NCBI RefSeq assembly: GCF_037442045.1
Contig: NZ_JBBIRC010000009.1
Coordinates: 1-36,817, forward strand
Origin: Ferroplasma sp037442045
GTDB taxonomy: Archaea > Thermoplasmatota > Thermoplasmata > Thermoplasmatales > Thermoplasmataceae
Direction: 5' to 3'
DNA: 36,817 nt
Part shown: positions 33,444 to 36,817 of the stretch, piece after piece
Position numbering within the stretch: position 1 is the stretch's first letter
Layout of the letters: every line of letters starts with the position of its first letter
Made by a program: the position numbers and the translations under genes
The notes under the pieces: generated by a model
What the model was told of the DNA's origin: nothing
What the model saw: only the letters and a program-made list of their open reading frames with translations
Databases searched by the model: none

Positions 33444-34270
33444 ATAAAGGAATGCCCATTTGCCATAAATATTTGTCCTTTTGAATTATAACAATAATTA
33501 GAATTTTAACGATATTTTTGAATTTTATAAATATCATTGTAAGGTTATTCCACATTCAATAAAAATTTATCATGTATTAAAATATAATAAAAGAAAATAG
33601 TTTCATAGTATTTTTATTTAATGTAATCTAAATGAGGTATACATCCTGTAATTATAGAATAAAATCCATGTTAAGCATTAAATTTCACTCATTTAACAGT
33701 TGATTCAGAGGCCAGTGCAAGTTCATCCCTTAATTTCATTGCCCTATCCCAGGTTTTCTTTCGTATAAGGCCTACATATCCACCTATAAACAATGCCATA
33801 AAAATAACAGAACTTGTGAATTTGTGAAATCCTGAAATGAGTTCCTTAGTATATTTATTGCTAATTTACTTTTTCTATTTCTTCATTATCTATAGGTTAC
33901 TGAGGTCTTTTATCTCCAGATAATAATTTATGTCTTCTCTTATAATTATAGTGGTATACTGCTTCTTCCCATGAACTCTTTTTTCTATATTATAATGTTT
34001 ATATAGGAACTAAATTCAGGATATAATAATTATTCCATAAAAAGAATCTAACATTGCACAATTTTTAGATATGGATACAAAAACTTGTAAATTAAATATA
34101 CCCTGTTCACATTGTTTACTAACGAACACAGATTAAAATATAATTATTTATTGATAATGAGTAAAATTTGGGCTACTGCAAGTAGTCATGATAATATATG
34201 GTTTTTTGATTAGTATAAGAATTAAAGTTTAATATTGTTACAGCAAAGATTAATACTTTATTTTCTATAA
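33444..34270. other. Intergenic stretch of about 830 nt with one membrane-protein relic
   Basis: No intact gene of ordinary length. The minus strand from 33989 to 33689 holds a broken gene (listed separately). The rest is AT-rich; a 17-codon ORF near 34157 is too short to call. The left end carries the aminotransferase promoter. Confidence 0.5.
33689..33989 (-). pseudogene. Relic of a small or C-terminal membrane protein segment
   Basis: On the minus strand, 33989-33861 reads SSWEEAVYHYNYKRRHKLLS, then a TAA and PIDNEEIEKVN before TAG. After a +1 shift, 33865-33689 is open for 58 codons, reading KELISGFHKFTSSVIFMALF, then IGGYVGLIRKKTWDRAMKLR and an acidic end before TGA. The second part has one TM helix with a basic inner flank and no good start before its internal ATG. 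Together they look like one gene with a nonsense mutation and a frameshift, perhaps the tail of a transporter or a small membrane protein. No family was assigned. The last piece could still be translated as a short peptide from the internal ATG. Confidence 0.45.
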
Positions 34271-35008
34271 ATGAATAAATTGAGAGATATTCAGATTATA
34301 AAAGACGTTTTCATATCAGACCTGTATTGCGTTTATCTGCAGGATATATCAGCTGTTGTAATATCCGATCTTCATCTTGGCTTTGAAGAAGAGATGAATC
34401 TTCATGGCTTATTTTTGCCCAAATTGCAGAGCAAGCATATAGAAAAAATGCTTGACCAGATAATGGAACGTTATTCGCCTTCAAAAATAATTATTAATGG
34501 GGATTTCAAGCAGGAATTTTCCAGGAATCTGCCAATGGAGTGGGATGACATAAATCATTTTATAGAACGGTACAGAAAAGATTCAGAATTAATATTCATA
34601 AGGGGAAACCATGATAATTACCTTATGACTATATTGAAATCCAATGGGATTGAATTATATGATTATTATGAAACCGATAAATATTACATATACCACGGAG
34701 ATAAGGATATGTCATTCAGAAAATTGACAATACTGGGGCATGAACATCCTTCAATAGTATTAAGGGATGAAATTGGAAGCGTATTCAAGATTCCTGCATT
34801 TGTTTATAATAATGATGATAAAGTACTTATTACTCCAGCAATGAGTTTTTTCTCTTCTGGAACTGATGTTTCCGATTCATTGCTTAATAATGAACACTTC
34901 ACACCTGTGCTTAAAAATGTGTCAAAAAGATTCAGGGCATATGGCATAACCGAGGATTTTGGATTGCTTGATTTCGGTTATGTAACAGACCTTGCACAAA
35001 AAATGTAA
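34271..35008 (+). CDS. Calcineurin-like metallophosphoesterase
   Basis: This 245-residue protein has the full dimetal phosphoesterase motif set: SDLHLG (D33, H35), NGDFK (D78), RGNHDN (112-117), then YHGDKD and LGHEHPS. It belongs to the small archaeal/bacterial group with a SDLHLGFE start, some of which are found next to DNA ligases or helicases, though no such neighbour exists here. The substrate is unknown (phosphodiester or phosphomonoester). It ends 2 nt from the convergent citrate synthase gene. Confidence 0.87.
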   Translation: MNKLRDIQIIKDVFISDLYCVYLQDISAVVISDLHLGFEEEMNLHGLFLPKLQSKHIEKMLDQIMERYSPSKIIINGDFKQEFSRNLPMEWDDINHFIERYRKDSELIFIRGNHDNYLMTILKSNGIELYDYYETDKYYIYHGDKDMSFRKLTILGHEHPSIVLRDEIGSVFKIPAFVYNNDDKVLITPAMSFFSSGTDVSDSLLNNEHFTPVLKNVSKRFRAYGITEDFGLLDFGYVTDLAQKM

Positions 35009-35010
35009 AA

Positions 35011-36129
35011 TTATTCAGGATATTTCCTTTCTTTTTCTCCCCTGTATATTGCCCTTGGCCTTATGAGCCTCTCCTGTGTCTCAACGTACTCTGTTATATG
35101 TGCAAGTATTCCTGATATTCTGGAAAGGCCGAATAATGTTGTAAACATATCTACTGGAAAACCCATTGCATTGAAGACGATTCCGGAATAAAAATCAGTA
35201 TTTGTATAAATTCCTTTTTTGCCAAATGCATTGACTCCAGCTTCTTCCAGTTTCCTGGCTATTTCAAGAATATTTTTTTGCTCTTCTGTTTTTGAAAGTA
35301 TATCAGCATATTTTTTGAATGTTTTCAATCTTGGGTCATAAGTTCTGTACACTCTATGGCCGAACCCAACAAGCCTTTTATTTCCGCTTAAAATATTATT
35401 CTTGAACCATTCATTCACATTTTCTGGACTGCCGATTTCAAGAAACTGCCGGTAAGCACCCTCTGCTGCTCCACCATGCAATGGTCCCCGCAGGGCTGCG
35501 ATTGCTGCAGCAAGTGAAGAATACATATCTGAAAGTGTAGATGCTGTAACAAGTGCAGCTGTTGTGGATGCAGGTATTTCATGATCCATATAAAGAATCA
35601 GTGCTGAATCCATGGATTTTATGCTGTCCTTATCAGTTGAACCAAAACAGGCCTTAAGAAATGTTTCTGCATAGCTATCACCGGGTTCAGGATCTATTAT
35701 GTTATTTCCAGATTTGAGCCTGTATATATTTGCAACCATAGAAAGTACATTGCCAAGAATTTCGGGAATTTTTACAATATCATTTTCCCTGTCATATTTA
35801 TAATTTCCTTCCTCTGAAGCTTTTGCTGATAAAAGAGTTTGGAGTATCCCAAGCGAGTCGGATTTTTCTGGAAGCGATCTCAATATATCTTTCAGGTAAT
35901 CAGGAAGTGCAAGATTTTTATTTATTGAGCTCTTAAATGCCTTTAATTCAGCTTCATCAGGAAATTTTCCAAAAAGCATCAAATATGAAACTTTTTCAAA
36001 TGATGACTTTTGCGCCAGTTCGTTAATATCATAGCCTCTGTAACGCATAATCCCATTATTGCCGTCAATATATGTGAGTTCTGTATACTTTATGTAAACG
36101 TTTTCAAGTCCCGGGCTAATTTCTTCCAT
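35011..36129 (-). CDS. gltA: Citrate synthase
   Basis: This 372-residue, short (archaeal/Gram-positive type) citrate synthase condenses oxaloacetate and acetyl-CoA at the entry of the TCA cycle. The catalytic residues are present: H218 in GPLHGGA, H258 in GFGHRVY and D312 in TNTDFYSG. MDHEIPASTTAA, RYRGYDI near the N-terminus and ERLIRPRA near the C-terminus are all typical. Some relatives use propionyl-CoA (2-methylcitrate synthase), which sequence alone cannot exclude; no prp genes are nearby. A TATA-like GCTTTTATATATTTAATG (36141-36158) precedes ATG 36129. Confidence 0.93.
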   Translation of the reverse strand: MEEISPGLENVYIKYTELTYIDGNNGIMRYRGYDINELAQKSSFEKVSYLMLFGKFPDEAELKAFKSSINKNLALPDYLKDILRSLPEKSDSLGILQTLLSAKASEEGNYKYDRENDIVKIPEILGNVLSMVANIYRLKSGNNIIDPEPGDSYAETFLKACFGSTDKDSIKSMDSALILYMDHEIPASTTAALVTASTLSDMYSSLAAAIAALRGPLHGGAAEGAYRQFLEIGSPENVNEWFKNNILSGNKRLVGFGHRVYRTYDPRLKTFKKYADILSKTEEQKNILEIARKLEEAGVNAFGKKGIYTNTDFYSGIVFNAMGFPVDMFTTLFGLSRISGILAHITEYVETQERLIRPRAIYRGEKERKYPE

Positions 36130-36164
36130 AATATGTAATGCATTAAATATATAAAAGCTTAGAG

Positions 36165-36773
36165 TCAGTCACGAAAGTCCATGATATTGCCATGGCCCGG
36201 CAGAATTAAGGATTTCATTCCCACTATGCCTTTAATGGATTGAGCAGCCTGTTGTTGGTCTGCGGAAAACATTTTATTGTATCCGGGTTTCCGTTTTAGT
36301 TCCACAGCAGCATCACCTGAGAATAAAATTTTTTCGTTTTTAAGTAAATACGAAGTTGAATCCTTTGTATGCCCTGGAGTTTTTAATATCTCTATTCCCT
36401 TAATGTCCATTTCAGATAATGGCTTCAAATCTTTCACCCTTTTTGCATGCATTATTGTAGATGCCAGCTTTGGCAGGAATGGCTTTAAAGGCACACTTTC
36501 AAGGCCTGAAATAATGGATTCTTCATTTATTGGAACATAAATTTCCATTTTATACTTTTCATATAGATTATAAAGTCCACCTGTATGGTCAACATGATAA
36601 TGTGTTATTAAAACAGCATCGGGCTTAATTTTATTTTCTTCCAAATAATTAATTATTTTTTTGCCGGAACCCGGAGTACCCGAATCAACGATAATGTACA
36701 TTCCATTTATAAAAGCTAAATAAGAATTGGCCATGGTTTTATCAATTCTTTCAACAGAATCTGTAATTTTCAT
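36165..36773 (-). CDS. Metallo-beta-lactamase-fold hydrolase
   Basis: This 202-residue protein has THYHVDHTGG (H58, H60, D62, H63: metal site), then PGHTKDST (third His), FSGDAA (bridging Asp) and LPGHGN (last His). It is glyoxalase II-like in size and motif order. The substrate is unknown, possibly a thioester or lactone. A TTG precedes the ATG by one codon, but ATG 36773 is preferred: a TATA-like TTAATAAATTTA (36793-36804) lies 26 nt upstream. It is upstream of and in the same direction as the citrate synthase gene, separated by 35 nt, so the two may share a transcript, although citrate synthase also has its own TATA-like box. Confidence 0.87.
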   Translation of the reverse strand: MKITDSVERIDKTMANSYLAFINGMYIIVDSGTPGSGKKIINYLEENKIKPDAVLITHYHVDHTGGLYNLYEKYKMEIYVPINEESIISGLESVPLKPFLPKLASTIMHAKRVKDLKPLSEMDIKGIEILKTPGHTKDSTSYLLKNEKILFSGDAAVELKRKPGYNKMFSADQQQAAQSIKGIVGMKSLILPGHGNIMDFRD

Positions 36774-36817
36774 CAAATTATAATAGTTATGTATTAATAA
36801 ATTTATTCTTTATTTTT

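Noticed and set aside
1..36817. tRNA, rRNA and CRISPR arrays
   Set aside because: No T-loop consensus with a matching acceptor stem, no rRNA-like conserved segments and no regularly spaced direct repeats were noticed on either strand. A covariance-model search was not possible here.

Overview
The window looks like the chromosome of an acidophilic archaeon of the order Thermoplasmatales (Ferroplasma/Acidiplasma/Picrophilus/Thermoplasma type). The evidence is a complete tricorn protease, a decarboxylase of the mevalonate 3,5-bisphosphate route known from this order, NreA, an archaeal glycyl-tRNA synthetase, very AT-rich DNA, and promoters in which a TATA box lies about 23-32 nt before the start codon, implying leaderless mRNAs. 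This is inferred from protein content; no rRNA or tRNA gene was seen to confirm it.

Layout. 1-858: end of a sequon-rich membrane/surface protein that appears frameshifted. 859-1856: a gene graveyard with relics resembling IS5-type and IS256-type transposases. 1857-8006: FkbM-like methyltransferase, GmhB-like HAD phosphatase, a HerA/VirB4-like protein with a damaged P-loop transcribed divergently from an atypical Hsp70, a mevalonate bisphosphate decarboxylase and a 7-TM protein. 8151-13813: a four-CBS protein joined to glyS, then tricorn protease. 14025-18082: accessory stretch with a DUF4143-type ATPase, a truncated and a full copy of an M48-like membrane protein that has lost its zinc ligands, and a decayed ORF. 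18398-20221: APC permease fused to CBS domains. 20292-24488: sufCBD operon with a divergent SufR-like regulator. 24571-27845: NreA, an SplB-like radical SAM protein and an FMN hydroxyacid oxidase/dehydrogenase. 27882-33443: membrane glycosyltransferase, a four-TM protein, a large sequon-rich surface protein and an aspartate-type aminotransferase. 33444-34270: non-coding with a membrane-protein relic. 34271-36773: metallophosphoesterase, citrate synthase and an MBL-fold hydrolase.

Functional themes. The best-supported regulatory unit is suf: SufC, SufB and SufD assemble Fe-S clusters, and the divergent HTH protein carries the C-terminal cysteines expected of a cluster-sensing SufR repressor. 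SufB and probably SufD use Shine-Dalgarno sites, while first genes of transcripts look leaderless. Genes are tightly packed: several convergent pairs overlap or are separated by only 2-4 nt. The most unusual items are the pseudo-M48 family with its truncated duplicate, the degenerate-P-loop protein beside an Hsp70 with a non-canonical interdomain linker, the NreA/radical SAM gene pair, and several relics visible only by reading through stops and frameshifts.
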